Shown: positions 26,582 through 35,030 of the stretch, piece after piece
Layout of the letters: each line of letters begins with the position of its first letter
Position numbering within the stretch: position 1 is the stretch's first letter
Assembly: GCF_001282785.1 (NCBI RefSeq)
Contig: NZ_CVUA01000001.1
Coordinates: 744,001 to 808,000, forward strand
Direction: 5' to 3'
DNA length: 64,000 nucleotides
Source of the DNA: Halolamina sediminis
GTDB lineage: Archaea > Halobacteriota > Halobacteria > Halobacteriales > Haloferacaceae
Program-made: the position numbers and the translations under genes
The notes under the pieces: model-generated
Database searches by the model: none
Told to the model about the DNA's origin: nothing
The model's input: the letters and a program-made list of their open reading frames with translations, nothing else

Positions 26582-27850
26582 TCAGCGGCCGTCGCCGCGC
26601 TCGAACGCGGCCAGTCGGTTCAGCGCGATCGCCGTCCGAAGCGGCGTTCCGGCGTCGCCGCGGTCGAACAGCAGCCCGTCGGTGTCGCGGACGTGGTCCA
26701 GCACCACCTCGGAGGCGTGCTCCGGCGCGCCCGCGACCCCGGCGTCGGTCCGTTCGACCCACTCCATCACCCGCAGGTCCGACTTCGAGTCGCCGAGCAC
26801 CAGCGCGAACGGGTCGTCGATGCCGAGCACGTCGAAGGCGGCCTCGACGCCGGCGACCTTGTCGAGTTCGAGCGACGTGATCTCCGCGGCGTCGGCCTCG
26901 TAGTACCCAACGTCCACGCGTTCGAACAGCTCCCTGACCGGCTCCGGGACGGTGATCTCGGGGACTGACGCACCAACGCGGTCGAGCACGGCGGCGATCT
27001 CGGCGTCGGCGGCGGCGTAGTAGGCGCGGGCCCATCTCTCCGCGTCCCCGTCGATTCCGGTCTCCGCGGCGACTGCCCGGCCCAGCGAGTCGATCTGGTG
27101 GCGCAACGCCTCGTCGATCACCGCCCGCGCGTCGTCGCTGCCGGTCTCGTGGTTGGGCTTGAGGGTGACGTTGAACTCGTTGCCCTGGAGGTGACAGCCG
27201 CGGGCGACCGCCTGCGGGGCGTCGCCGAGCGCGCTTGACCGCACCTGCTCGAACACGCGCCGGACCGACGGCGCCAGCTCCTCGTACAGCAGCTGCTTGG
27301 TGTCCGAGCCGTGCCCGGGCGTGAACACGCCGTTGCCGGCCTCGTACACGACCGAGAGATCGCCCGAGTGGACGAGCTCGCTGCCGAGCCCCTGCACGAG
27401 AAACCCCTTCACGTTCTCCAGCGTCTGCCCGGTGCAGATCACGATCGGCACCCCGTCGTCGTGCAGTTCCGTCAGCAGATGGAGCGTCTCGCGGGGGATC
27501 TCGTTGTCCGTGCTCCCCGCCGAGCGCAGCGTCTCGTCCACGTCGAGCACGAGCACGTTGATCGCCCGCCCCTCGCGTTCCCAGAGGTCGGCGGCCGTCC
27601 TCGCGGTCTCCCGGGTCGCGCGGCTGGCGATGTCGGCGTACGCGGCCCCGAACGCGTCGACGATCCGGCCGTTCCGACTCTCGAAGTCCGCACGTGCGGT
27701 CTCCCACCGCTCCAGCGCGGCCGTCGAGTCCACCGGCGGGAACAGCTCCACGAAGTCGCGCAGGGAACGGATCGACGCGGTGTCGAACTCGTCGTACAGC
27801 CGGTCGAGCCGTTCGCGGTGGTCGACGCCCGAGCGGTCGGGGTTTCGCAT
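26582..27850 (-). CDS. HAD superfamily hydrolase
   Basis: A 422-residue phosphatase-like protein. The nucleophile motif is VLVLDVDETLRS (Asp103, with Asp105 as acid/base), and the last motif is VLGDSKSDLRVMEW. Motif II is the VICTGQ threonine, and a conserved Lys lies in the SLELDKVAGVEAAF segment. The N-terminal 95 residues are a helical extension and the cap domain is large, which suits sugar-phosphate or polyprenyl substrates. It is divergent from glucose dehydrogenase with a shared 61-base control region containing a TACT element, so a role in sugar metabolism is likely. The exact substrate is not known. Confidence 0.75.
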   Translation of the reverse strand: MRNPDRSGVDHRERLDRLYDEFDTASIRSLRDFVELFPPVDSTAALERWETARADFESRNGRIVDAFGAAYADIASRATRETARTAADLWEREGRAINVLVLDVDETLRSAGSTDNEIPRETLHLLTELHDDGVPIVICTGQTLENVKGFLVQGLGSELVHSGDLSVVYEAGNGVFTPGHGSDTKQLLYEELAPSVRRVFEQVRSSALGDAPQAVARGCHLQGNEFNVTLKPNHETGSDDARAVIDEALRHQIDSLGRAVAAETGIDGDAERWARAYYAAADAEIAAVLDRVGASVPEITVPEPVRELFERVDVGYYEADAAEITSLELDKVAGVEAAFDVLGIDDPFALVLGDSKSDLRVMEWVERTDAGVAGAPEHASEVVLDHVRDTDGLLFDRGDAGTPLRTAIALNRLAAFERGDGR

Positions 27851-27862
27851 GGCTCAAATCTT

Positions 27863-27878
27863 TACTCACTATAGGATA
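27863..27878. promoter_or_regulatory. Possible TrmB-like operator between HAD and glucose dehydrogenase genes
   Basis: TACT-CACTATA-GGATA has the TACT half-site and 7-base spacing of the Halobacterium TrmB operator (TACT-N7/8-GAGTA) but two mismatches in the second half. It overlaps the likely TATA element TTTATCC of the minus-strand HAD gene (27874-27880), which is about 27 bases from ATG 27850, and lies 34-49 bases before the gdh ATG. Confidence 0.4.
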
Positions 27879-27911
27879 AACGTTTTGTGCGGCTGTGTGA
27901 TACGGTGTTGC

Positions 27912-28952
27912 ATGGACGCAGTTGTGCTGCACGAAGACGGCTTGCCGCGGCTGGTCGACCGGCCGCGGCCGGATCCGGGACCCGGCGAGGCGCTGATCCG
28001 GGTCGATCGGGTCGGCATCGACGGCACCGATCGCGAGGTACTCGACGGCGTACACGGCGGCGTCGAGGCGTCGATGGTGCTCGGCCACGAGGCTGTCGGC
28101 ACCGTGGCGGAGCCGAACGGGACGGGGTTCGAGGTCGGCGACACGGTCGTCCCGACTGTCCGGCGGCCGCCCGGGGGGTACAACGAGTACTTCCGCCGGG
28201 GCGAGCCCGACATGGCGCCGATGGACGAGACCGTCGAGTGCGGCATCGACGGCGCCGACGGGTTCATGGCCGAGTACGTCGCCGTCCCGAGCGAGTACCT
28301 CGTCCCGCTGCCCGAGCGGCTGGCGCCGTACGGGTTCCTCGTCGAACCGCTGTCGATCTCCGCGAAGGCGCTGGAGCTGGCAGCGGCGTCCCGCGAGCCG
28401 TTCACGTGGGACCGCGACCGCGCGCTGGTGCTCGGGACGGGGTCGCTGGGGCTGCTGACGGTTCCCGTGCTCGCCGAACGGTTCGAGGGGGTGTACTGTC
28501 TCGGCCGCCGTGACCGCGACGACCCCGCGGTCGAGCTCGCGATCGAGGCCGGCGCGACGTACGTCGACTCCCGCGAGACGCCGGTCGAGTCGGTGCCCGA
28601 GGCGTACGCGCCGATGGATCTGGTGTTCGAGGCGACCGGCTACGCGCCACACGCGGTCCAGTCGGTGTCGGCGCTGGCGCCAAACGGCGTCGCGGCGCTG
28701 CTCGGGGTGCCGGAGCCCCACACTGCCGAGGTGGATCTCGCCGACTTCCACCGCGAACTGGTGCTCGGCAACCGTGCGACGGTCGGCTCGGTCAACGCCG
28801 GCTACACCGACTTCGAGCGGGCGATCGAGTGGCTCGACGCGATGCCGGCGTCGGTCCGCTCGGCGTTCGTCGAGCACGTCTACCCAATCGAGGAGTTCGA
28901 GGCGGCGCTGGACAGCGACGTTATCAAGGCGGCAGTCGAACTCGACCCATGA
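27912..28952 (+). CDS. gdh: Glucose 1-dehydrogenase (NADP-preferring)
   Basis: A 346-residue zinc-dependent medium-chain dehydrogenase that oxidises D-glucose to gluconolactone, the first step of the semi-phosphorylative Entner-Doudoroff path. It closely resembles the Haloferax mediterranei enzyme: Asp40 in DGTDREV, His59/Glu60 in LGHEAVG and Glu145 in VEPLSIS provide the zinc site, and VVPTVRRPPGGYNEYF is shared. The cofactor loop LGTGSLGLL and GRRDR (an NADP-type phosphate pocket) are present. The stop overlaps the ATG of gfcR (ATGA). Confidence 0.93.
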   Translation: MDAVVLHEDGLPRLVDRPRPDPGPGEALIRVDRVGIDGTDREVLDGVHGGVEASMVLGHEAVGTVAEPNGTGFEVGDTVVPTVRRPPGGYNEYFRRGEPDMAPMDETVECGIDGADGFMAEYVAVPSEYLVPLPERLAPYGFLVEPLSISAKALELAAASREPFTWDRDRALVLGTGSLGLLTVPVLAERFEGVYCLGRRDRDDPAVELAIEAGATYVDSRETPVESVPEAYAPMDLVFEATGYAPHAVQSVSALAPNGVAALLGVPEPHTAEVDLADFHRELVLGNRATVGSVNAGYTDFERAIEWLDAMPASVRSAFVEHVYPIEEFEAALDSDVIKAAVELDP

Positions 28953-29569
28953 AGAACGTCGACGACCTAATCGAGGAGGCACGCTCGCTCGCCGACCGCG
29001 GCTTCTCGAAGGGGGAGATCGCCGACGAGCTCAACGTCTCCCGGGAAACCGCCTCGTGGCTGGTCGAGCGTGCCGGCGCCACGCCCGCTCAGGGCGGCGG
29101 CCCGGGCGACATCCACGTCGACTGGTCGGCGGTCGGCCGGGACTCCTCGCGGCTGGGCAACGTCGCAGCCGCGCTGGCGGACCTCCTCTCGAAGAAAGGT
29201 GAGGACGTGGACCTGACCGTCGGCGTCGAGAAAGCCGGCGGTCCGCTCGCGACGACCGTTGCGACGGAGCTCGACACGGATCTCGCGACGTACACGCCCC
29301 GAAAACACCAGTGGGAGGAGGGCAGCATCGAGAACCTTGAGGGCGGCTTCTCCCGGAACTTCGCGGAGGTCCGCGAGCGGGAGTGTTACATCGTCGACGA
29401 CACCATCACCTCCGGCACCACGATGCAGGAGACGATCGACGCCGTCCGTGCCCGCGGGGGCGAGCCCGTCGCCTGCGGCGTGCTCGCGGACAAGCGCGGC
29501 GTCGACGAAGTCGACGGCGTGCCGGTGTACTCGCTACTACAGGTGATCCGGGTCGGCGACGGCGCCTGA
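28949..29569 (+). CDS. gfcR: GfcR transcription regulator of sugar catabolism (PRTase-like)
   Basis: A 206-residue fusion of an N-terminal helix-turn-helix (about residues 20-42, KGEIADELNVSRETASWLV) and an orotate phosphoribosyltransferase-like domain. The PRPP loop CYIVDDTITSGTT (146-158) is intact. In Haloferax volcanii the GfcR protein activates glucose and fructose catabolic genes, probably by sensing a phosphorylated intermediate. It is co-translated with gdh through a 4-base overlap, which fits direct control of this pathway. Confidence 0.88.
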   Translation: MKNVDDLIEEARSLADRGFSKGEIADELNVSRETASWLVERAGATPAQGGGPGDIHVDWSAVGRDSSRLGNVAAALADLLSKKGEDVDLTVGVEKAGGPLATTVATELDTDLATYTPRKHQWEEGSIENLEGGFSRNFAEVRERECYIVDDTITSGTTMQETIDAVRARGGEPVACGVLADKRGVDEVDGVPVYSLLQVIRVGDGA

Positions 29570-29571
29570 GT

Positions 29572-30552
29572 TCAGCGGTCGATCTCGTCGGCACCGCCGT
29601 CGACCACCGCCGCCACTTCTTCCGGCGTCACGACTGCCGCGTCGCCCGCGACGGTCCGCTTCAGCGCCGCGGTCGCGGTCGCGGCGTCGAGCGCGCTCGG
29701 AACCGAACTGCCGGTCAACAGGCTCGCGAGCAGCCCGCCGACGAACGCGTCGCCGGTCCCGACCGGGTCGAGAGTGTCGGTTTCCAGCGCGTCGGCTTCG
29801 TGGATCTCGCCGCTGTGGGCGGCGACTGCGCCCGCCTCGCCGCGGGTCACGACTACCGCCTCGCAGTCGTGTTCGACGCCGAGGCTGTGTGCGATCTGCC
29901 CGGCCTCGCCGTCGCGGTCCAGCACGGCCTCGGCGTCGCGTTCCGCGACGACCAGCACGTCGACGTGTTCGAACAGCGGACGGAGTTTGTCGGCTGCTTC
30001 GGCGGGCGTCCAGAGCTTCGATCGGTAGTTGAGATCGAACGCGCGCGTGATGCCGGCGTCGCCCGCCGCTTTCAGAAGCGCCGCGGTCGTCTCTCGCAGC
30101 GTCTCCGAGAGCGCGGGCGTGATCCCGCTGGTGTAGAACGCGTCCGCGGCGCGAACGCGGTCGACCGCTAACTCGTCTGGCGTCGCCGTCCGGATCGCGG
30201 CGTCCTCACGGTCGTAGACGACGGTGGTCCCGCGGGGCTTCCCGCCCGGCTCGAGGTAGTACGTCCCGACACGCCCCTCACCGGTCGCGACGAGGGGCTC
30301 GACGCCGTGTTCGCGAACTCCACGCTCCACGCGGCGGGCCAGCGGCGAGTCGGGCAGCTTCGACAGCCACGCCGCCTCACAGCCGAGTTGGGCCGCGGCC
30401 ACGGCGACGTTGCTCTCGGCGCCGCCGACGTGGACCGCGAGCTCGTCGGCCGTCTCGAGGCGGTCGCCGGCCGGGGGGCTGTACCGCAGCATGCTCTCGC
30501 CGAAGGTGGCGAGCGTCGGTTTCGGGCCGTCGCCGCCGGCGGATAGGCTCAT
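29572..30552 (-). CDS. kdgK: 2-keto-3-deoxygluconate kinase
   Basis: A 326-residue PfkB-family kinase that phosphorylates 2-keto-3-deoxygluconate to KDPG using ATP. Start ATG 30552 (MSLSAGGDGPKP), overlapping the dehydratase stop by 4 bases. Family blocks are LATFGESMLRYSPPAGD, VGGAESNVAVAAAQLG, LSKLPDSPLARRV, FDLNYRSKLWTP and the catalytic-base motif DPVGTGDAFVGGLLA. It is downstream of and translationally coupled to gluconate dehydratase. No usable ATG between the two. Confidence 0.88.
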   Translation of the reverse strand: MSLSAGGDGPKPTLATFGESMLRYSPPAGDRLETADELAVHVGGAESNVAVAAAQLGCEAAWLSKLPDSPLARRVERGVREHGVEPLVATGEGRVGTYYLEPGGKPRGTTVVYDREDAAIRTATPDELAVDRVRAADAFYTSGITPALSETLRETTAALLKAAGDAGITRAFDLNYRSKLWTPAEAADKLRPLFEHVDVLVVAERDAEAVLDRDGEAGQIAHSLGVEHDCEAVVVTRGEAGAVAAHSGEIHEADALETDTLDPVGTGDAFVGGLLASLLTGSSVPSALDAATATAALKRTVAGDAAVVTPEEVAAVVDGGADEIDR

Positions 30553-31784
30553 ACCGGGTCGAACAGTTCCTCGCCGTCGACTAAGTGTTTGGCCACGGCG
30601 TCGCGGTCGAGGGTGACGCCGAGCCCCGGCTTTTCGGGCACCTCGATCGAGCCGTCGACGATCACGTCCTCCTCGACCAGATCCTCCCACCAGCCGAGCT
30701 CGTAGGAGTGGTACTCGACCGCCAGCGAGTTCGGCACCGCGGCGCCGACGTGGGCCGCCGCGACCGTCGCGATCGGCGAGGCGACGTTGTGCATCGCGAC
30801 GGGGACGTAGTACTGGTTTGCCACGTCGGCGATCTTCCGCGTCTCACGCATCCCGCCGACCTTGGGCAGGTCGGGGGCGACGATGTCGACGGCCCCGTCC
30901 TCGATCAGCCGGCGGAGCTCGGTCACGCGGTAGCGGTTCTCCCCGACCGTGATCGGCGTCGTCGTCGACTTCGTGACTTCCTCCTGCACGTCGAGGTTCT
31001 CCGGCGGGACGGGATCTTCGAGCCACCACACGTCGTACGGCTCCAGCTTCTCGGCGAGCCGTTTGGCGCTGCCGCCGGAGAACGTCCAGTGGCAGTCGAA
31101 GGCCACGTCCGCGCGGTCCTTCACGCGCTCGGTGACGGCCTCGACGATCTCGACCTTGTGGCGGATCTCGCCCGGCCGGAGGTGGCGGTTCGCGCGGTCC
31201 TTTTCGAGCCCGCTCGGCACGTCGAGGTCGAACTTCAGCGCGTCGTAGCCGAGCTCCTCGACGACGCGTTCGGCCTCGTCCGCGCAGGCTTCGGGGTCTG
31301 CCTCCGCCTCGGTGTGGCAGTCGCAGTACACCCGGACCTCGTCGCGGTACTTCCCGCCCAGCAGCTGGTACGCCGGGATGTCGAGGATCTTCCCCGCGAG
31401 GTCGTGCAGCGCCACCTCGATCCCCGAGATGGCGGTGACGGTCACGCCCTCGACGGAGCCCTCGCCGGACATCTTCTGGATCAGGTGCTCGTAGAGGCGG
31501 TCGATGTCCAGCGGGTTCTCGCCGAGCAGGAACGGTTTCATCCGTTCGATCAGTTCCGGCACGCCGGCGCCCCAGTACGCCTCCCCCGTGCCGGCGACGC
31601 CGGCGTCGGTGTAGATCCGGACGAGCGTCCACGGGAAGTTCCCGTCGACCATCGTCGTCTGTACGTCGGTGATCTCGACGTCCCGACCCCCGCCGCGCTC
31701 GCCCGTGACGCCCATCGTCTCGGCGGAGAGCTCCCGCATCGTGTACTCCGCGTTCGGATCGTGGAGCTCCGAGTAGTCGACCAT
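30549..31784 (-). CDS. gad: D-gluconate dehydratase (enolase superfamily)
   Basis: A 411-residue mandelate racemase/muconate cycloisomerase-type enzyme that converts D-gluconate to 2-keto-3-deoxygluconate. Metal ligands are Asp in FDCHWTF, Glu in WLEDPVPPENL and Glu in TVGENRYR. YDALKFDLDVPSG (catalytic-type Lys region) and VPVAMHNVASPIAT fit the gluconate/galactonate branch. The first 40 residues hold an extra N-terminal extension. The start is at ATG 31784, preceded by an 18-base palindrome that overlaps the likely TATA box. Co-transcribed with kdgK. Confidence 0.88.
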   Translation of the reverse strand: MVDYSELHDPNAEYTMRELSAETMGVTGERGGGRDVEITDVQTTMVDGNFPWTLVRIYTDAGVAGTGEAYWGAGVPELIERMKPFLLGENPLDIDRLYEHLIQKMSGEGSVEGVTVTAISGIEVALHDLAGKILDIPAYQLLGGKYRDEVRVYCDCHTEAEADPEACADEAERVVEELGYDALKFDLDVPSGLEKDRANRHLRPGEIRHKVEIVEAVTERVKDRADVAFDCHWTFSGGSAKRLAEKLEPYDVWWLEDPVPPENLDVQEEVTKSTTTPITVGENRYRVTELRRLIEDGAVDIVAPDLPKVGGMRETRKIADVANQYYVPVAMHNVASPIATVAAAHVGAAVPNSLAVEYHSYELGWWEDLVEEDVIVDGSIEVPEKPGLGVTLDRDAVAKHLVDGEELFDPV

Positions 31785-31793
31785 GGCGAACAG

Positions 31794-31811
31794 TTACTAC
31801 ACGCGTAGTAA
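31794..31811 (-). promoter_or_regulatory. Palindrome overlapping the gad promoter, TrmB-like site
   Basis: TTACTACACGCGTAGTAA is a perfect palindrome (7-base arms around ACGC) 10-27 bases before the gad ATG. On the minus strand it contains the TATA-like TTTTACTA and also fits TACT-N7-TAGTA, one base off the Halobacterium TrmB operator. Binding would cover the promoter. Confidence 0.55.
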
Positions 31812-31815
31812 AAGA

Positions 31816-32727
31816 TTACTCTAACAGCCCGAGTTCGTCGAGATCAGCCCGGAGCGCCGCGCTGTCCGCCTCGTCCATCCGTCGCAGCGGCGAGCGCAGC
31901 GGCCCGGCGTCGAACCCGCGGTGTGTAAGTGCCTCCTTCACGCCGGCCATGTACGGGCCGCGCTTGATCGCCGTGCGAACCGCGTACACCCGTTCCTGCA
32001 GATCCGCGGCGCGCTCACGCTCGCCGGCGTCGTACGCCTCGTACAGGTCGACCACCAGTTCGGGGAAGGCGTTCGCGACCGCCGACACCATCCCGGTGCA
32101 GCCGAGGTCGAGCCCGGGCTTCAGCAGGGAGTCCGAGCCCGCGAGGAAGGTGAGATCGTCGTGGGCGGCGACGGCCTGCCCCAGCCACGGCACGTCCTTC
32201 GAGGAGTCCTTCAGCCCGGCGAGGTTGTCGATGGCCGCGAGTTCCTCGAGCGTCTCGCGGCTCAAGTCGTTCCCCGTCTTCGAGGGGATGTGGTAGACGT
32301 ACACCGGGCAGTCGACCGCATCGCAGACCGTTCGGTAGTGCTCGACTGCGGCGTCGCCGTCGAGGGGGTAGTAGTACGGCGTGACGACCACGACGCCGTC
32401 GGCGCCTACCCGCTCCGCAGCCTGCGCGCGCTCGACGGTCCGGCGGGTCGCCGGTTCGCCGACGCCGGCGATCACCGGCACTTCGTCGCCCACCTCGTCG
32501 ACGACCGCGCGGACGACCGCGTCGCGCTCCGCGGGCCCGAGCAGCGCGAACTCGCCGTTCGTCCCGAGCGGGAACACGCCGTGGACGCCGCGATCGACGA
32601 CGAAGCGGGCGTGGGCGGCGGTCGTCTCGGCGTCCAGTTCGCCGTCGGCGTCGAACGCGGTTACGGTCGGCGGGACGACGCCGTGCAGCGAGAGCGGGTC
32701 GGCCGCGCCGGGGGTGGGTGCGGACAT
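31816..32727 (-). CDS. kdgA: 2-keto-3-deoxy-(6-phospho)gluconate aldolase, DapA family
   Basis: A 303-residue class I aldolase of the DHDPS superfamily that cleaves KDPG (and possibly KDG) to pyruvate and glyceraldehyde (3-phosphate). The Schiff-base lysine is in NLAGLKDSSKD, the catalytic tyrosine in YVYHIPSKTG, and the pyruvate-binding GTNGEFALL pattern (GTNGE) is near residue 50. ATG 32727 (MSAPTPGAADPL) is the best start; the open frame above it is antisense-like. Family members of this length in haloarchaea are annotated as KDPG or 4-hydroxy-tetrahydrodipicolinate synthases, and the context decides for KDPG. Confidence 0.82.
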   Translation of the reverse strand: MSAPTPGAADPLSLHGVVPPTVTAFDADGELDAETTAAHARFVVDRGVHGVFPLGTNGEFALLGPAERDAVVRAVVDEVGDEVPVIAGVGEPATRRTVERAQAAERVGADGVVVVTPYYYPLDGDAAVEHYRTVCDAVDCPVYVYHIPSKTGNDLSRETLEELAAIDNLAGLKDSSKDVPWLGQAVAAHDDLTFLAGSDSLLKPGLDLGCTGMVSAVANAFPELVVDLYEAYDAGERERAADLQERVYAVRTAIKRGPYMAGVKEALTHRGFDAGPLRSPLRRMDEADSAALRADLDELGLLE

Positions 32728-32771
32728 GGCCGACGGGAGGGCGGGCGCTCCCTTGGAACTACCGACACGGG

Positions 32772-32787
32772 TACTCGGAACCGAGTG
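32772..32787. promoter_or_regulatory. TrmB-like operator between kdgA and trmB
   Basis: TACTCGGAACCGAGTG contains the palindrome ACTCGGAACCGAGT and fits TACT-N7-GAGTG, one base from the published Halobacterium TrmB operator TACT-N7/8-GAGTA. It lies 44 bases above the kdgA start and 46 above the trmB start, so it could control both genes, including autoregulation. Confidence 0.6.
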
Positions 32788-32833
32788 AACGGGACGCCGG
32801 TGTTTATGGTCGGGGGGACAGTTCCCACTGAGT

Positions 32834-33868
32834 ATGCACGACGACGACCTGCGCACGGCGCTGGAGCGGGTCGGGGAGACGTTCGACTTCGGCGAGTACG
32901 AGATCGAGGCGTATCTGGCCGTGCTCGAACACGGCCGGCTCACCGCGACCGAGATCGCCGACCGGACGGACATCCCCCAGCCCCGCGTGTACGACACGGT
33001 CCGAAGCCTCGCAGATCACGGGTTCGTGGAGCTCCAGGAGTCCCGACCGATGCAGGTGCTCGCGATCGAGCCCGAGGAGGCGTTCGGCGGCGTGCGGTCC
33101 TCGCTCGACGAACTCGTCAGTGGCCTCGAACAGCGCTACACCGCGCCGGCCCGAGACGCCGAGGCGGTCACGCTGATCAAGTCGCCCGCGACGATCGAGC
33201 GCTACCTGCGGGAGGTGATCGAGTCCGCGGAGTTCGAACTGCTGCTCTCTCTCACACCGGACCTATTGGCCGAGTTCGAGGACGAACTCCGGGCCAAACG
33301 CGAGGCCGGCGTCACGATCGAACTGCTCGTCTCCCCCGCCGCGGCGGTGCCCGACCCCGAGGCGTACGACTACACCGAGGTCGCGACGACGGCCCGGTCG
33401 CGCCGCGGCGTCACCACGCCCGTCGCGGCGGTCGGCGACGGGGAGTTCTCGCTGTACGCGACCCGCGAGGCGGTCAGCCGCGGGAAGGAGCGCTACGGCG
33501 TGGTGTTCAACCGCTCGGAGCTGGGGTTTCTCGTCTCGGGGTTCGTCTCGACGGTGCTGTGGGCCTCCGGCGAGACGCTAGCGACGACGCCCGACCGGAG
33601 CCTCCCCCGCCGGTACGCGTCGCTGCGGCGCTGTGTGGAGGAGGTCGAGGCGCTCGACGGGCCGCTCCGGGCGACCGTCGAGGGGCGGGACGTGCTGGGC
33701 GGCGAGCCCCGCGACGTGGCGGGCGAGGTCGTCGACACGACGCGCAACGACGAGGAGTCGATCGCGTCACTCACGCTCGACACCGGGGACGGCGAGGTCC
33801 GGGTCGGCGGCCGGGTCGCGGCGCTGGAGGACGTCGAGGCCCACGAGATCACGATCGAGCGCGCCTAA
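32834..33868 (+). CDS. trmB: TrmB family transcriptional regulator
   Basis: A 344-residue sugar-sensing regulator. The N-terminal winged helix-turn-helix is at about residues 20-75 (EIEAYLAVLEHGRLTATEIADRT, QPRVYDTVRSLADHGFVEL). A coiled-coil-like EEAFGGVRSSLDELVSGLEQRY follows, then a phospholipase-D-like effector domain with LIKSPATIERYL and GVTTPVAAVGDGEFSLYAT. Halobacterium TrmB is a global regulator of glycolysis and gluconeogenesis; here the flanking genes are the same pathway. It overlaps the convergent sugar kinase by 4 bases. Confidence 0.85.
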   Translation: MHDDDLRTALERVGETFDFGEYEIEAYLAVLEHGRLTATEIADRTDIPQPRVYDTVRSLADHGFVELQESRPMQVLAIEPEEAFGGVRSSLDELVSGLEQRYTAPARDAEAVTLIKSPATIERYLREVIESAEFELLLSLTPDLLAEFEDELRAKREAGVTIELLVSPAAAVPDPEAYDYTEVATTARSRRGVTTPVAAVGDGEFSLYATREAVSRGKERYGVVFNRSELGFLVSGFVSTVLWASGETLATTPDRSLPRRYASLRRCVEEVEALDGPLRATVEGRDVLGGEPRDVAGEVVDTTRNDEESIASLTLDTGDGEVRVGGRVAALEDVEAHEITIERA

Positions 33869-34824
33869 GGCCGGAGCTGCGAGCGGTCGGTCGCGGTGAT
33901 CGCGGCCGCGAGCGCGCCGCGGACGACCGCCTCGTCGCCCAGCGACGTGAGCCGGAGTTCGGGGACGTTCGTCATCACCAGCTCCGGGAGCCGTTCGCGG
34001 ACCGGATCGACGACCCGTTCGGGGTTGTTCCGCGCGACGGCGCCGCCGACGTACACCACCAGCGGGGCGTAGGCGTGGACCAGATCGGCGATCCCGGCGG
34101 CGTTGAACGCCTGCATGCGCTCGATCACTCGCTCGGCGAGCGGGTCCTCGTCCGCGGCGTCGAACACGTCCTTCGCGTCGATCTCGTCCAGGGAGAGCTC
34201 GGTCGGAACGCCTTCGGTCTCGTGGACGTACCGCGCGTGCCGGGGGATGTTCGTCCCCGAGCAGTACGCCTCCCAGTGGCCCTCGGCGCCGCAGCCGCAG
34301 GTGATCCCGCCGACTTCGAGTGTGTCGTGGCCCACCTCCGCGGCGTTGCCGTCCCAGCCCGAGAGCACGCGGCCGTCGACGGCGACGCCGGCGCCGATCC
34401 CCGAGGAGATCGTGAGGTAGGCCATGTCGTCGGGACTCCGGTCGGCGTAGAAGCGCTCGCCGATCACGCCGGCGTTGGCGTCGTTGACCACGGTCACGTC
34501 CGCGTCGAGGAGTTCGCCGAGTGGGTCGGCGAGAGGGACGCGATCGACGTTCGGCCCGAGGTTGGCCGAGCGACCGAGCTCGCCGGCGGCCTTATCGAGC
34601 GGCCCGATCGAGCCGACGCCACAGCGAACGATCGCCGTCGGCGCGACGCCGGCGTCGTCGAGCGCTGCCCGAGTCGCGGCGACCATCGCGTCGGCGACCG
34701 CGTCGCCGTCCGGCCCACGGGGGGTCCGCCGGCGTGCCCGGCTGACGACGGTGCCGTCCTCGTCGCCGACGACGGCCTTGATGTTGCTCGCACCGAGATC
34801 GACCGCCGCGAACCACGCGGTCAT
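33865..34824 (-). CDS. ROK family sugar kinase (glucokinase-like)
   Basis: A 319-residue ROK protein. The ATP/phosphate loop is FAAVDLGASNIKAVV, the sugar-binding NDANAGVIGE and EVGHDTLEVGG, and the zinc motif reads ITCGCGAEGHWEAYCSG, i.e. CGCG-x2-H-x4-C in place of the usual CxCGxxGCxE. A strand-kinase domain swap GSIGPLDKAAG is also standard. The likely reaction is ATP-dependent phosphorylation of glucose or another hexose. It is convergent with trmB. A TTTACTTACC promoter-like element lies about 75 bases above ATG 34824, leaving a leader of about 50 bases. Confidence 0.8.
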   Translation of the reverse strand: MTAWFAAVDLGASNIKAVVGDEDGTVVSRARRRTPRGPDGDAVADAMVAATRAALDDAGVAPTAIVRCGVGSIGPLDKAAGELGRSANLGPNVDRVPLADPLGELLDADVTVVNDANAGVIGERFYADRSPDDMAYLTISSGIGAGVAVDGRVLSGWDGNAAEVGHDTLEVGGITCGCGAEGHWEAYCSGTNIPRHARYVHETEGVPTELSLDEIDAKDVFDAADEDPLAERVIERMQAFNAAGIADLVHAYAPLVVYVGGAVARNNPERVVDPVRERLPELVMTNVPELRLTSLGDEAVVRGALAAAITATDRSQLRP

Positions 34825-35030
34825 CCGTCCACCGCTTGCGGCGTGCCCGTCCGGACTCGGTGCCAGCGCATGTTGTGAACTATTGATTCGAAGGTAAGTA
34901 AATTTCTTACGCGTCGGTCGTGACCGTGTGGTGTGACAGTCATAACCACTGACGGGATGGCTTCGGGACGGCTTCCGGCCGCAGGTGGGCGGTCGGGGGG
35001 CACGGAACGCGGGACGGGCGAGGTGGGACC

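Noticed and set aside
26082-28982. A 966-codon minus-strand frame over the MFS, HAD and gdh genes
   Set aside because: It crosses three supported genes in another frame; composition is Arg-rich and non-acidic.
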